NCBI GenBank assembly: GCA_023634235.1
Contig: JAMKCF010000020.1
Span: 248,001 to 312,000, forward strand
Length of the DNA: 64,000 nt
DNA from: Pisaster brevispinus
Taxonomy: Eukaryota > Echinodermata > Asteroidea > Forcipulatida > Asteriidae
Reading direction: 5' to 3'
Position 1 is the first letter of the stretch, and each line of letters begins with the position of its first letter. Made by a program: the position numbers and the translations under genes. Positions 34,710 to 45,710 of the stretch are shown here, piece by piece. The notes below the pieces were generated by a model. That model had not been told where the DNA came from. It ran no database searches and saw only the letters and a list, made by a program, of their open reading frames with translations.

Positions 34710-35336
34710 ATGGCCACACGTAAATTTACTAGAGAAGCCTGCCACTCACAATCCAAACAAAAAGCTAAGTGCTTTTCACATAAGTGCCTTAACCTCAAAC
34801 AGTTCAATAAGAATAACATTCTTAATGACTTAGCGCTAGACAATGAATGATTCATAACAAACCTATACAAGGCAAAACTTTCCACAATTGAGAAAATTGC
34901 CTTAGGAAAAGGACTTAACTTTGTTCCAACTTCCGCTAAGCCCACCCCAAAAAAACTCTTGAGTGATTGCAATATCTTCCAACGAAGAATGAGAATTGCT
35001 TTTTTGATGCACAACAAACCCAAAAAGGCTCAACCCTTTAAACCAACATCCAAGTGGCTTCCCAATGCAAAACAATGTGAGACCCGCGAAAACTACTTGG
35101 AAGCCACTAAACACCAATTTGCTCATGTCAGACTGAGAAATCAGAAACCAAATATGACAAAACAAGAGCTTTGAGCCATACTCAAGCTCAAACACAATCC
35201 AGACATTGTAATTAAACCCTATGATAAAGGAAGAGTAATTTGCGTCATAAACCAAACCGATTACCAACATGTGGGTTACCAACATCTTGAATCCGAGCAC
35301 TATACAAAGCTGGACCAAGATATGAATTCTATTTGA
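34710..35336 (+). pseudogene. Penelope-like element: N-terminal part of reverse transcriptase, three TGA stops
   Basis: A frame starting MATRKFTREACHSQSK runs 209 codons and contains LGKGLNFVPTSAKPTPKKLL, FQRRMRIAFLM, FKPTSKWLPN and, at the end, DIVIKPYDKGRVI with YQHVGYQHLESEHYTKL. This order (xGLNFxPT, then DIVIKPxDKG, then RQL/YQHL..YxxL) is typical of the region just before the catalytic RT motifs in Penelope-like elements. The frame is broken by TGA at 34848, 35172 and 35334 and by no frameshift. The palm domain with its catalytic aspartates is missing, since the element stops near 35390. Confidence 0.7.
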
Positions 35337-35390
35337 GGAGACAACATTTTGTGACGCAAAAAAAAAACATAAAAAAAAAACATACTGCAA

Positions 35391-35950
35391 ACATTTCAAA
35401 TATCCAGTTTTTAGGCATGTGTCCGAAATTTTGGCAAGGCAACAGGGAACTGAGTAAATCAGCAGGAAAAAATGAGAGTTTTGTGAGCACTATTGCATTG
35501 TTTAGTGGGAGGGGAGGGGGGAATTTTTGAGAGGACCCCAGGCCTTCCCTTGGCTACGGCAGAGTAGGCATTTAGTCGATGTGGGTTTGACCTAGTCAAT
35601 TCAGGGTCTAACCAACATTTTGAAATTACTGGATTTCGGAGGTCCGGCTGAAGTAGGCTGGTCTTTGTGCAGCCATTACATGTGCAGCCATTGATGTGTT
35701 AAGTCTGGCCTGAGGGGGATACTGAGCTTTGTACTTGTTGCCGATAGAGGCTGAGCAGATGATATTCGTCAAGGCCTGAAGGAGACAGACAACTAAGTTG
35801 GTAGTATAATTACTGCCGACACCATTTTCATTGCTCCCAGTGCCCCCCTCATACACCACTGGTCATTTAGCAGAGATCTTAATAATAGTTCCTAATATGA
35901 ACTAAAAATCAACTCTTCCATTGATGAGAGGGCTACAAATAAAAAACATT
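35391..35950. other. Intergenic, upstream of TRIM-C
   Basis: No supported gene. The TRIM-C upstream intron probably begins here; its end at about 35950-35985 matches the sequence before TRIM-B. Confidence 0.4.
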
Positions 35951-36017
35951 GATTTAATTGGGTCAGTTTTCTTTTTTAATCCACAGATCAATATTTCAGC
36001 AAGTACTTCCAATCAGA

Positions 36018-37685
36018 ATGGCATCCAATATAAAAGCTCTGTCAGTGCTAGCAGAGATTAGTCAGGATCATCTTGAATGTCGAATCTGCACTGAGCGCTT
36101 CAGGCAACCCAAACTACTGGAATGTTCTCATTCATTTTGTCTGGAATGCCTTCAACAACTCAGACACATACGTTCAAGTTCTTCAAAACTTTCATGTCCA
36201 ATGTGTCGACAAGTAACTCTGTTAAAGACAGAAGGCCTCAATGGTCTTAAAACAAACTTAACAGCCTTTTTTCTGATAAAAGCTTTTAAAAAACATGAAA
36301 AACGAATGAAACAGCAGCAAGGAAAACAAGTACTTAGCCAGAAGTTTATTTCCAAGTGTAGTAAGCATACTGGCAAGGATCTTGTCATGTATTGTGAAAC
36401 ATGTGATACACCGATCTGTACAACTTGCATTGCAAAAGACCACAGAATGCACCCTGCCAAAGAACTGAATAAATATTCAGACAAATGTAAACAACATGCC
36501 ACAGAACTTCTAGAAGAAGTAAGACAGAGCATTAAAACCTTCAATGTTGCCATTCAAAAAATAAACTCATCTCGTAAGACCTTACAATCTTTGTTTATTG
36601 CCATCAAAGAGAAAATCTCAAAGAAGGCTGATGAGAAGATTGCAAAGATGACTGCTAGGATCAGAGAGGAGAAACAAAAACTGATGCAAGAGGCAGAACA
36701 AATATTTGAAGACGGAGTCAAGACATTGGAAACTGTACGAGCTACAAACAGCAATAAGATGAAAAAAACAGAGCTCAAGCAGGATGAGGGTATTCAACTC
36801 ATGGATGGACAGAGCAATATTGAACTCAAAGAACACAGAGAAATGAAATCAACAAATGCACCTGATGGGTTGACTTATGTGGACTTTAAAGAAGGCCAGA
36901 AAACACTAGGGAGACTGGTGCTGATAGATAATTGGACACTGAAAACAAAAATTAAGACAACTCTCTCTGCATGTGATGTGTCTGCAGCCTCCAGTAGTGA
37001 TATTGTTGTGTCATGTAAGAAGAGTGTAAGTTGGATTAAAATATCAGCAGACATGGCAGAGGGCAATCCTCAATCAACTTTCACCCTACCAGTCAATGAC
37101 CTTACTGGAACAGGCAGATTGACTGTGAACAAGAATGATGAGCTCGTTGTTCTAGATAATGGAACAGTCAAGGTCTTTAACAAGAATCATCAGCTCATCC
37201 ACCAGTTCAACTCAGGCAGTAAACCATCATGTGTTGCAGTGGATGACAACAATCTGATAGCAGTGGGTTGTAACAAGGCAGAGATCTCTATACACAAACC
37301 AGATGGATCTCTCATCAGAAGACTGCCTGCTCCAGGGATCGGTGATACCTTGACTACCTACAAACAGCGACTCATCTACACCAACTGGGATGACACCAAG
37401 TTAGTATCAGTAGACTACAGTGGTGAAGTGGTATTCTCAGTAGATACCAATCAGTCTGGGTGGCCTAGTGGTGTGTGTTGTGACAAGGATGGGAACATCT
37501 ATGTTGCTGTATGGGAAGGAACAACATTCTCAAAATTCTCAGGTGAGATCCACAAATACAGTCGTGATGGCATGTACATTGGATGTATCATCAAGGAGTG
37601 TGCTTTTCCAAATGGTCTCACATTCACACCATCTGGTGATCTTGTTGTGGCTACAGGCAAATCAGTTCAAATCTATCAGCAATGA
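36018..37685 (+). CDS. TRIM-C: intact RING/B-box/coiled-coil/NHL-type protein
   Basis: A 555-residue protein in one coding exon, starting MASNIKALSV. The RING has C21, C24, C36, H38, C41, C44, C60 and C63. One B-box has C114, H117, C126, C129, C134, C137, H142 and H145. A coiled coil covers about 155-270. From about 300 to the end is a beta-propeller with repeated blade endings such as NNLIAVG, TKLVSVDYSGEVVFSV, GNIYVAV and GDLVVATGKSVQIYQ. The order RING/B-box/coiled coil/NHL-like resembles vertebrate TRIM2/3/32/56-type proteins, expected to act as cytosolic ubiquitin ligases with the propeller as substrate reader. I chose the ATG at 36018 because a clear acceptor (TTTTTTAATCCACAG, ending 35985) lies between it and the further upstream in-frame ATG at 35958. 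TRIM-B is its closest paralogue. The exact function is unknown. Confidence 0.9.
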   Translation: MASNIKALSVLAEISQDHLECRICTERFRQPKLLECSHSFCLECLQQLRHIRSSSSKLSCPMCRQVTLLKTEGLNGLKTNLTAFFLIKAFKKHEKRMKQQQGKQVLSQKFISKCSKHTGKDLVMYCETCDTPICTTCIAKDHRMHPAKELNKYSDKCKQHATELLEEVRQSIKTFNVAIQKINSSRKTLQSLFIAIKEKISKKADEKIAKMTARIREEKQKLMQEAEQIFEDGVKTLETVRATNSNKMKKTELKQDEGIQLMDGQSNIELKEHREMKSTNAPDGLTYVDFKEGQKTLGRLVLIDNWTLKTKIKTTLSACDVSAASSSDIVVSCKKSVSWIKISADMAEGNPQSTFTLPVNDLTGTGRLTVNKNDELVVLDNGTVKVFNKNHQLIHQFNSGSKPSCVAVDDNNLIAVGCNKAEISIHKPDGSLIRRLPAPGIGDTLTTYKQRLIYTNWDDTKLVSVDYSGEVVFSVDTNQSGWPSGVCCDKDGNIYVAVWEGTTFSKFSGEIHKYSRDGMYIGCIIKECAFPNGLTFTPSGDLVVATGKSVQIYQQ

Positions 37686-37696
37686 GTAAAGACATC

Positions 37697-37702
37697 AATA
37701 AA
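37697..37702 (+). promoter_or_regulatory. Possible polyadenylation signal of TRIM-C
   Basis: AATAAA 12 bp after the stop codon; a second one follows near 37812. The first is unusually close to the stop, so the second may be the one used. Confidence 0.4.
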
Positions 37703-38475
37703 CATTATGCTGGACCACAACAACATTCAAGCTGAGATAAACCTTTGGGCAATTGATTTGCATTCTGACAAAATACAATTTCACTCAGATTCAGCTTTAA
37801 AAATACAGTGAATAAATAACATGGTAAATGTTTTTTGTATTGAACAGTATTTAAAACAGATTTGTGCAATTTACCCAGAACCACCTGCAGGATACATTTT
37901 CTGAACCACTCTGTTGTTGTTGAGAATATCAGTGTCAATATGACAACATGACTAAAGCAAGTAAAGACAAAATATCTCATAAAATGCACCCCCATTCATG
38001 GCATGAAGAGTTCAATGCAGCAAAAGTTTACTCAGAAGACACACATTTGGGTCAAATTGTGTGTATAATTAGAATTTGATATTTTGATTGGGCAAAGCCA
38101 ACATGATACCAATATTAGTTCATCAATGAGAATGGATACAGTAACTTTATAGTCCGTATGAGAGGAAATAAATGTCTCTCCCTAGACCCATTTTTATAAA
38201 TAGTCCACTGATACAAAAGAGTTTACAATAAGACAATTAATTTTACAAACTGGTTTGTTTACTGATGTATGTATTTGCTTCAAAAGCGATATTTTGGCTA
38301 GGGAAGTAGAAAATATTGATACACTACATGTATCGACAAAAGTAGTGGTTAACAGTGTTAGTCAGGTAATTGCAAAGAGGAAAATAAAATGTAGCACTTT
38401 AATGACTAACAAGGTATAATCACTAACTAAGTAAGGCTTGCGGTAACACCATGTGGAAATCTCTTGTGAGTAGTG
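37703..38475. other. TRIM-C 3' flank, no gene
   Basis: Starts with GCTGGACCACAACAA, shared with the TRIM-B flank at 25788, then diverges. No coding support. Confidence 0.4.
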
Positions 38476-39120
38476 CAGGTTCTGAAAAGAACCGGTGGTT
38501 AATGACTCAACATTTCGATCAGTATGCTCTGATCATCTTCAGGAGAATGCTGGACTCTGTTGCTGGATGATGCTTAAGTATTGCCTTGAAGGATTAACTG
38601 GAAGCTGGGCTTGGCTTGGTGGTTCGCGAAGGCGGGAACAGAAACTGGATAAGCTGGGCTTAGCTTGGTGAAGCGGTGTCTTGAGGAACTGTGTCGTGCT
38701 TGTAGATCTCGATGGCCTCTCTGATCCGTCTTGGGTGCCATGCCTGGATGGGAGCGATGAATTCTGCCAAGACGGATCAGAGAGGCCATCGAGATCTACA
38801 AGCACGACACAGTTCCTCAAGACATAGGCTTCCACATCAGTGACATTTGGCTCCCACTCTTCCCGACCAATGGATCTCCTATATCCAAGGTCCATCCCCT
38901 ACCACTTAGACTTGGGTCTTCTACACCCTCAGTCTTCCCTAGGTTCCCTCACCTCCCCTGTGCTTGTCCACAACTGATTCAGTTCAGTGAGCACATACTC
39001 CCTACCCACCACTAGTGGGTTTCAGTTGAGGCTTAGCCCCAGCTCCAGCCTACACTCTTCACCGAGCTAAGCCCAGCTTATCCAGTTCCTGTTCCCGACT
39101 TCACGCACCACCGAGCCAAA
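38476..39120. mobile_element. Inverted pair of Penelope-like 3' ends
   Basis: The plus strand at 38767-38890 reads RRIREAIEIYKHDTVPQDIG then HISDIWLPLF, resembling the C-terminal tail of Penelope-like endonuclease domains. The minus strand of 38480-38735 carries a second partial copy; both contain SPAYPV.VP.F followed by HRAK/HQAK. Two inverted arm pairs result: perfect 56-bp arms 38679-38734 and 38767-38822 around a 32-bp loop, and diverged arms 38606-38675 and 39056-39117. Penelope-like elements often occur as inverted partial copies, which supports the assignment. Confidence 0.6.
38513..38542 (-). ncRNA. Hammerhead-ribozyme-like core (candidate, degenerate)
   Basis: The minus strand reads CTGAAGA, then T, a 6-bp stem GATCAG-AGCATA-CTGATC, then GAAA, then TGTTGAGTC. 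CTGANGA and GAAA around a stem are the conserved hammerhead core, and ATGTTGAGTC could be a CpG-decayed ACGTCGAGTC mini stem III with its cleavage C. Hammerheads are known from Penelope-like elements. The extra T and the lack of an obvious stem I weigh against activity. Confidence 0.35.
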
Positions 39121-39124
39121 GTTT

Positions 39125-39553
39125 CAAAATGGCGGCCGCCATGAGCATATGCGTACATGGCCAGAGATCATGAACAACAACACAAAGGAAAACCACCCTA
39201 CAATGATGTCATAAAACTTGTATTGCATGTAAACTATTATTGTTTGTATTACATCGAAACTAATACTGAAAAACAGCAGCCAAAATGACAAAAATTAAAA
39301 AGCATAGATATTTTGTTTACAACTTCCGCTTTCACAGAAAGTCAAAGGTCAATGAGGTCACAGAGGTCAACGAAATTCATCCAGAATCAAAGACAATTAC
39401 CCGATGAACATTATCCCAAAATATTGTAACAAAATACTTTTTGGTAGTTTTTTAATGATTTTTTTAATGAAAACACTCAATAAATTTATGTGTTTGAAAA
39501 GTATGCGGGATATGGAGGTTAGCTGTGTACAAAGTATATTGGACTGAAAGGGT
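39125..39553. repeat. Dispersed repeat with piggyBac-like right end, copy 1
   Basis: From GCGGCCGCCATGAGCA to GGACTGAAAGGG|TTAG, collinear with 49305-49750. GAAAGGG before TTA(A/G) is the piggyBac-type terminus seen in the MITEs at 18196 and 20146. Contains three AGGTCA half-sites 3 bp apart (39346, 39355, 39364). The left end is not found. Confidence 0.65.
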
Positions 39554-40173
39554 TAGTGTGACAAAAAGCCATGATAACTATTGACAAAAAGTTTTTAAAA
39601 CATTGCTGATGCTTTAAGAACTTTTATTTTACATTTTTTTCACAATGGGTGTTACAATTTTTGATAGATAAAAAGCACAACATGACCCGCTCTGTAAAAA
39701 AAGCTTGTAAGTTGCTTTATGGCCATTCACGTAATGGGATCTTCCTTGTTGGTGAGGGAAATTTTTTCTCAAAAATCAAACAGAAATAAATATTTTTTTT
39801 TAAATCCTTGATGTCTTCTCTTTTGAACAAGTCAGGAGGTTGATATTGATCAATAAAGATGAACAACCCTACATTTAATGATAATGTTTTACATGGTCTG
39901 GTATGATTTAATCCGTTCAATGTTACAAAAATGCAAATATTTTTCACTCTGGTGCTGCTCTTTGCTAAATTTGGTATCATCTTGAAGCTTAAAACTAACT
40001 CTTTCTTTATTTAGACATAGGAAAGGTTAAGGGTCAAACAAAATGCTATCCAGGTAATTTTTGCCTTGTAACCAAACAACGCTTGTTACTAAGTACCTTG
40101 ACATATCCTGTCACATGTTCCAAACAGCCTGCACCGTATGGTCAACATGCCCACAATTGATCTCGCGCATGCG
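39554..40173. other. Intergenic, no gene seen
   Basis: AT-rich; the 87-codon minus-strand frame at 39717-39980 has no recognisable content. Confidence 0.4.
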
Positions 40174-40337
40174 CTGTGGTCTCACTTTATGGCTTTTCTG
40201 GGGCATGCATGTAGAGTATTGTGCGTGCATGTCACGCTACTCTACACACACATATCTGTGGTCTCACTTTATGGCTTTTCTGGGGCATGCATGTAGAGTA
40301 TTGTGCGTGCATGTCACGCTACTCTACACACACATAT
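40174..40337. repeat. Perfect two-copy 82-bp tandem repeat
   Basis: CTGTGGTCTCACTTTATGGC starts at 40174 and again at 40256, and the two 82-bp units match throughout. Recent duplication. Confidence 0.9.
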
Positions 40338-40566
40338 CGTCGCAGGTTTCACGAACTGACGCGACCGACCTCACAGAGGTAAAACTTGATTTAGAAATAA
40401 TCGCATTTGAAGTTGGTGATCTTTTAATATCGTTCTTGGACGGATTTGTATAACAGGGAAGTTCCCCAAAATTTACTGTATGGCAGTTGATACCTTAAAT
40501 GTTCTAGCCAATTACTTACTTTTTAAAAATGAATTGATATTTAATTGTTATTGTTCAAAAACAGAA

Positions 40567-40895
40567 ATGTCACTTCGTGAAACCTAAAAAACAGACAGCG
40601 CGCATTGTGCAAGTTGCACGTATGCAAAGTGTCACTTCGTGAAAACTAAAAGTGTCAGAAGGTCGTATTGCCTTGTGCGCGTAAGCACTCATACCCATAT
40701 GCCGGATTGCCCGTATGCAAAGTGTCACTTCGTGAAACCTAAAAAACAAACAGCGCGCATTGTGCAAGTTGCCCCTAACGCAAAGTGTCACTTCGTGAAA
40801 ACTAAAAGTGTCAGAAGGTCGTATTGCCTTGTGCGCGTATGCACCCATACCCATATGCCGGATTGCCCGTATGCAAAGTGTTACTTCGTGAAAAC
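40567..40895. repeat. 154-156-bp tandem repeat with five CACTTCGTGA motifs
   Basis: The near-palindrome CACTTCGTGAAA occurs five times, at about 40571, 40632, 40725, 40788 and 40881, alternating 61-63 and 93 bp apart. The larger unit of about 155 bp is present just over twice. A frame through it (40639-40971) gives a repeated cysteine/histidine-containing peptide, but the unit is not a stable multiple of three, so I treat it as non-coding. Confidence 0.8.
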
Positions 40896-40971
40896 GAAAA
40901 ACGTTAGTTTATTTAGATTTTATAAAAAGTTGTTTACTTTATTTGCAAAACTAAACATATTTGAGGATTAA

Positions 40972-42595
40972 GATTTGGTATAATGAAAGATAAATGTATT
41001 TGCAGTCCAAATAGTGACTAAACAAATTTTCATAAAAAATATGACTTTTGAGTAAAACGCCCCTTTGTGAATCCTGCGACAATATTATGTCAAAAGACCA
41101 ATGAAGTTTTGTTTATCTCCAGTATAACTTGTAAGATATGTAACCGATTTTATTTTTTTGTGAAGTAAGTTGATTGAAGATTGACTCCAAAAGACCACTA
41201 TCATGCTAAGGCTTTTGAGGATCTTTGAAATGCAAAGATATTCAGAGAGTAGAGCTATGGATGTTTGGTTTCTTTGTATGACTTAGACTTGAAAACTCCT
41301 GATTTAAAATTACAATTTAACTTGCTAGCTTCAGTAGAAGACAACACAAGTTATGGATCATATTCCAATTGATACACAATGGATCAACATAATTTTTTGT
41401 CTAGAATACTAGCAGCTGAACTTCAGGTTGGTTGCCCTACCACATTGATAGAGACAACAGATTGTAAGGTGTGTTAAGACAACCGGCTCTTTTCAGAGCC
41501 CACAAACAAAAATCATTCTGCATTGAAATGACAGGTTGTGAAGAAAACCTCAAAACACCGAAATGTATGATCTTACAAAACCTAAAACTATTGAAATATC
41601 TCGGTTTATACTTTTTTGTATTTACATAATCCATTATTTCAGAAGACAACTCAAAATAATGCTGAACATTTCTCTAAACCTCTATTTTTTTTTTCTGTTT
41701 TTTTTCCCACCAAAACATTATAATTTAACCCAAAATATTACATGTACATTTTAATTGTTATTTGTTCATGTCCAATGGAACATACATGTATTTAGTAGTA
41801 ACAGAGAAGCACAGTTTTTCAGCCTGGAGGTTTTGTGTTTGAAAAGGGAGCTTCCTGCTCAATATTGTGAAATTTTAACAATTAAAATTCAGATTTAATA
41901 AATTATGCATGTCGTTAGTTTTTTAGTTCGGGTGTGTGAAAGCTCCTTAAATCAGTCACCCAGGATAGCAACAAATATATAATAAAACTTTTAGCCAGAG
42001 AACCTCTTTATTTGTTGTTGTTGTTGTGTGAAAAGGGGCTCTATGTCTTGCCCTTCAATGTTGGTTCTTGCTGGTATCTTAGCCTGCAAAGTAGCAAGAA
42101 CAAACACTACCACCATCGCATTAATCAAGACCTGCTGATTCTAGCAAAATGCAAGGCAATGTGTGATACTGAGCTGGTTTTTATTTTCTTTGAGCTTGCA
42201 CGAAATGGAACACATTGGAACACATTATTAAATGATGTTCCCTAAGCCAAATTAAAGCGGGATGCCAGTCACATTAAGTGACATGATATTTTGGCTGCTA
42301 TGTTTAGCTACCTTTTGCACTTAAGCAGCTTTATGAAATTGAGCGTATAGGTAAGGTGTTATAAAGTAATTTCGAAAATAGACTTTACATGTACCCCAGT
42401 TTTGGTAGTAGAGCATGTCGTCGGGTTAGTGCAACATGGTTGTAACTCACATTTTCAATGTAATTGAGTTAAAATGTAAAAGTGCTTTATTTTTGTCTGA
42501 ATAAACTGTGAAAGTTTCAACTTTGCCAACAAGTTAATTAAAAAGATACAGGTCATTAACAATAAATGATGTCATAATTCGTTAACGTGTGATGA
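40972..42595. other. Intergenic, no gene seen
   Basis: Low GC, many short open frames, none with recognisable features. Confidence 0.4.
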
Positions 42596-42765
42596 GCAAC
42601 AGAGTCGTATCTCAGACATACGACCTTGTTGCACTGAGAAATATTACGTTTCCCCCATTGATTGCACACGATGCAGGTTTGTGCAACAAGGCCGTATCTC
42701 CAAGATACAACCTTTTGACTAATCTGAAACCGTGTACAGTGTTCGTACAACAAGGTTGTATCTTA
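42596..42765. repeat. Three degenerate CAACAAGG..GTATCT repeats with hairpins
   Basis: GCAACAGAGTCGTATCT, GCAACAAGGCCGTATCT and ACAACAAGGTTGTATCT lie about 83-87 bp apart. The first two are each followed by an inverted GTAT partner (GTCGTAT..ATACGAC; GTATCT..AGATAC). Function unknown. Confidence 0.55.
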
Positions 42766-43194
42766 AACTCTCATGGTAATTATAAGGCATAAAACTTGTT
42801 TTAAGGTTTTAAAGTGTAGATATCACTTTAATGTTTTAATTATCTATGTCTTCATAATTAATATGTAAGTGGACTTGTTTTAACCCTTTCGAATCAGCCC
42901 TGCGTTAAAATCGATCGCCGGCGATCGATTTTTTGCGGAAGTAATATTTTGTGTTTGCCGCCCTCTATTTTGATTTTGTTTGCTACCAATATGTAGCTGA
43001 TTAGTCTGGCTTTCCAATGGTCTAGCTTGTTTTTAGATCGAACGTAATGTGTCCTAAGGGTGTTAGAAGAAGGACACCAGACCGCATAACAGACTGCACT
43101 TGTTCGCGAACGTTCCGTGCATGTAAAATCTTACGCGCTTTCGTACTGCCGTTGTCTCTCGGAAGTCACTTTCTTGACCTTTCCAGTAAACAAA

Positions 43195-45579
43195 ATGCCT
43201 GTAGAAAAGAGTCAACCGAATGTTGGAGACAAAGATCTCTCCAGGAAGAAATTTGTCGACCAAGAAGTTCTCAATCTACTTGATTACGACGATGAAAGTG
43301 ACGATAAAGGTGATCTTGATAGCGGCGAAGAGGAGCTTTTGAACGAGGGCATCGATCCAGATCTTGACTGGTACGTTTGTGATTTTTTTCCGCTCTATTT
43401 TTAGTTCGCATGGGAAGGCTCAATAGAAATCACAATGATAAATTACAACTTGCTAATTTTCCACTATTTCAATGTCCAGCAGAACTTTTCTGTTCAATAA
43501 TTCCAATGATTGTCAGTAATCACCCCTGTATTTATGTTGATATAAAGATCCCATGGTTTCTTTTTTGTATCAAAAATAATTTATTCTCATTTTTTTTTTT
43601 CAGTGATGACACTAGCGTGGCAAGTCCTCCTGGTAATCGACGTGAAAGTGCAACCCCATACCACCAACCTTCTAAAGTCTTCAAACCCTCCAACCTCACA
43701 TCCAAACCTGGGAATATTCTTGATGAGCCCCAGCCAAGCTGCTCCTATGTTCCATCAACCTCACAGCAGAGATGTCTTACACGACGCCCTGTACTGCGGT
43801 TGCCTGCAAAGTACTCGGATTCCGATTCCGATTCCGATATTGAAACTAGCATACTGACCAGCATGACCAGATGTCCTCCAGTGACATAACCTAGACGCCC
43901 CCCTGTATCCAAATGTGTTGGCCGATCTCGATCAGCAGTGACAACAAAAGCCACCTCTACAAGGCAAACTCCCAGGCGTCGCCCAAGACAAGCCCCAAGT
44001 GAGTCACCTGATTCTGATAATGAAGAGTTCTCTTGGAAGAAAGAGGTTGATGTTGATGACGGCCCACCATCTCAACCGCCATTCACTCCAAGGTGTACAC
44101 CAGGCGTACAACTGCCAGCAATGCTGGATTACACACCGGGGGAAATTTTCAAGCACTTTTTTTCAACAAATGTGATGCAAACCCTGGTAAAAAACACTAA
44201 CACTCATGGAGAAAAAAATGAGAGCAGCTGGGAAAAAGTTCAACTGGCGTGCGACAACAGTGCAGGAGATGTATTGCTTTATGGCCATAATAATCTTCAT
44301 GGGTATGGTGTCTGTGCCATGTTTTCAAGACTACTGGACTGAAGAAGGGTTCTTTGGGCAGCCCTTCGTAAAACGCGTAATGCCTCGCTATCGTTTTTTG
44401 CCCTTACTATGGAATCTTCATATCTGTGATCCGGAAGATGATGTTGAGAATCAACGCCTCAAACTGCTAAAGGACCCTAGTTATGATCGACTCTTCAAGG
44501 TCAAACCTCTATATAACGAAATCAAGCTGGCATGTTCTTCTTACTACTTTCCCCATAGACACATCTCTATCGATGAAAGAATGGTGGCTTCTAAAGCACG
44601 CATTGGATTGAAGCAGTACATAAAGGACAAGCCCACAAAATGGGGATTCAAATTATTTGTATGTGCAGATTAAAAAAATGGATACACATGCAATTTCAAC
44701 ATATACACAGGGAAGTCAGAAAATGCTTCAGACAATGGTCTTACTTATGATGTTGTAATGAAACTGATGGAAATGTATTCAGGACAAGGCTACAGGTTAT
44801 ACGTGGATAACTTTTACACGAGTCCCATTTTGTTCAATGATCTGTTTGAACAAAAAACAGGTGCATGTGGAACTGTCAGAGAAAATAGGAGAGGCTTCCC
44901 CAAAACAAAGATAAATGCAATGCAAGGAAAGGATAAGCGAGGCACAATTCGTTGGATTAGGGATGGTAACTTGAAGTTTGTGAAATGGAAAGACACGCGA
45001 GACGTCACTATGCTGTCAACGATAAATTCAGCATATGGCGGAGAAACTGTTCAACGCAAAGTAAGAAATAACGGGGTGTTTGAGAGACGCGAAATACCGA
45101 TTCCTGCAGCAGTGAAAGACTATAACAAACAAATGGGTGGGGTGGACTTGTCCGACCAGCTGATCCACTCCTACCAGGTACTTCATAAAACCCGAAAATG
45201 GTACAAAACACTTTTTTTTCATTTTATTGACATAGCGGTTGTAAATTTGTATATTATATATAACTCCATTGGTGCTGATATTGGTAGGGTCCCAATGACA
45301 CACAAGCAATTTCGTAAAGACCTGGTGTATGAACTAATTGGAAATAATCTCAGCCCTCCTTCGGAAAAGGTTCAACGTGTTTGCCATCTCCCCATACAAA
45401 TACATCAAGAAGATGACAAGACCATGAAAGCTACAAAGGGAAGAAAGAACTGTCGTCTTTGTTGGAACACTCTCCAGAAAGAGGTGAAAACAACATGGCA
45501 ATGTAGTGGATGTCTTCTTCCGCTATGTATTATACCTGGCAGAAACTGTTTCAAATTATGGCATGAAAAAGAACAATAA
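43195..45579 (+). pseudogene. piggyBac transposase, two exons, three lesions
   Basis: Exon 1 starts MPVEKSQPNV (43195) with an acidic N-terminus and ends at donor CTG|GTACGT (43370/43371). A 233-bp intron ends in a T-rich CAG at 43603. Exon 2 continues in frame with a DSDSDSD run. The catalytic aspartates are all present: SIDERM (44572), YVDNFYTSP (44806) and GGVDLSDQ (45145, 45154). The C-terminal cysteine cluster (CRLCWNTL, QCSGC, CIIPGRNCF) is the expected DNA-binding CRD. Lesions: TAA at 43887, a +1 shift in an A7 run near 44212, and TAA at 44671 directly after FVCAD. With an intact core and only three breaks, this copy died recently. PGBD-like class. Confidence 0.9.
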
Positions 45580-45674
45580 CACCAATGTTGAGCCTCAAGT
45601 ACCAGTTAGTGTGTAAACCCAGTGATATGGGAAACCAGTCAACTCGTCCCTCACATACAAACTCACCCCCTCTC

Positions 45675-45710
45675 AAAGTCGCCCCTCACAGTCGCTTTTG
45701 GGGCGACTTT
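45675..45710. repeat. 11-bp perfect hairpin
   Basis: AAAGTCGCCCC (45675-45685) pairs with GGGGCGACTTT (45700-45710); GGGCGACTTTGCTAGG repeats once more downstream. Inside the 3' part of the piggyBac element. Confidence 0.6.

Noticed and set aside
40639..40971. ORF with repeated CHFVK and HTHMPDCPYAK peptides, zinc-finger-like at first sight
   Set aside because: Created by the 154-156-bp tandem repeat, whose length is not a stable multiple of three; the C/H spacing fits no zinc-finger family.
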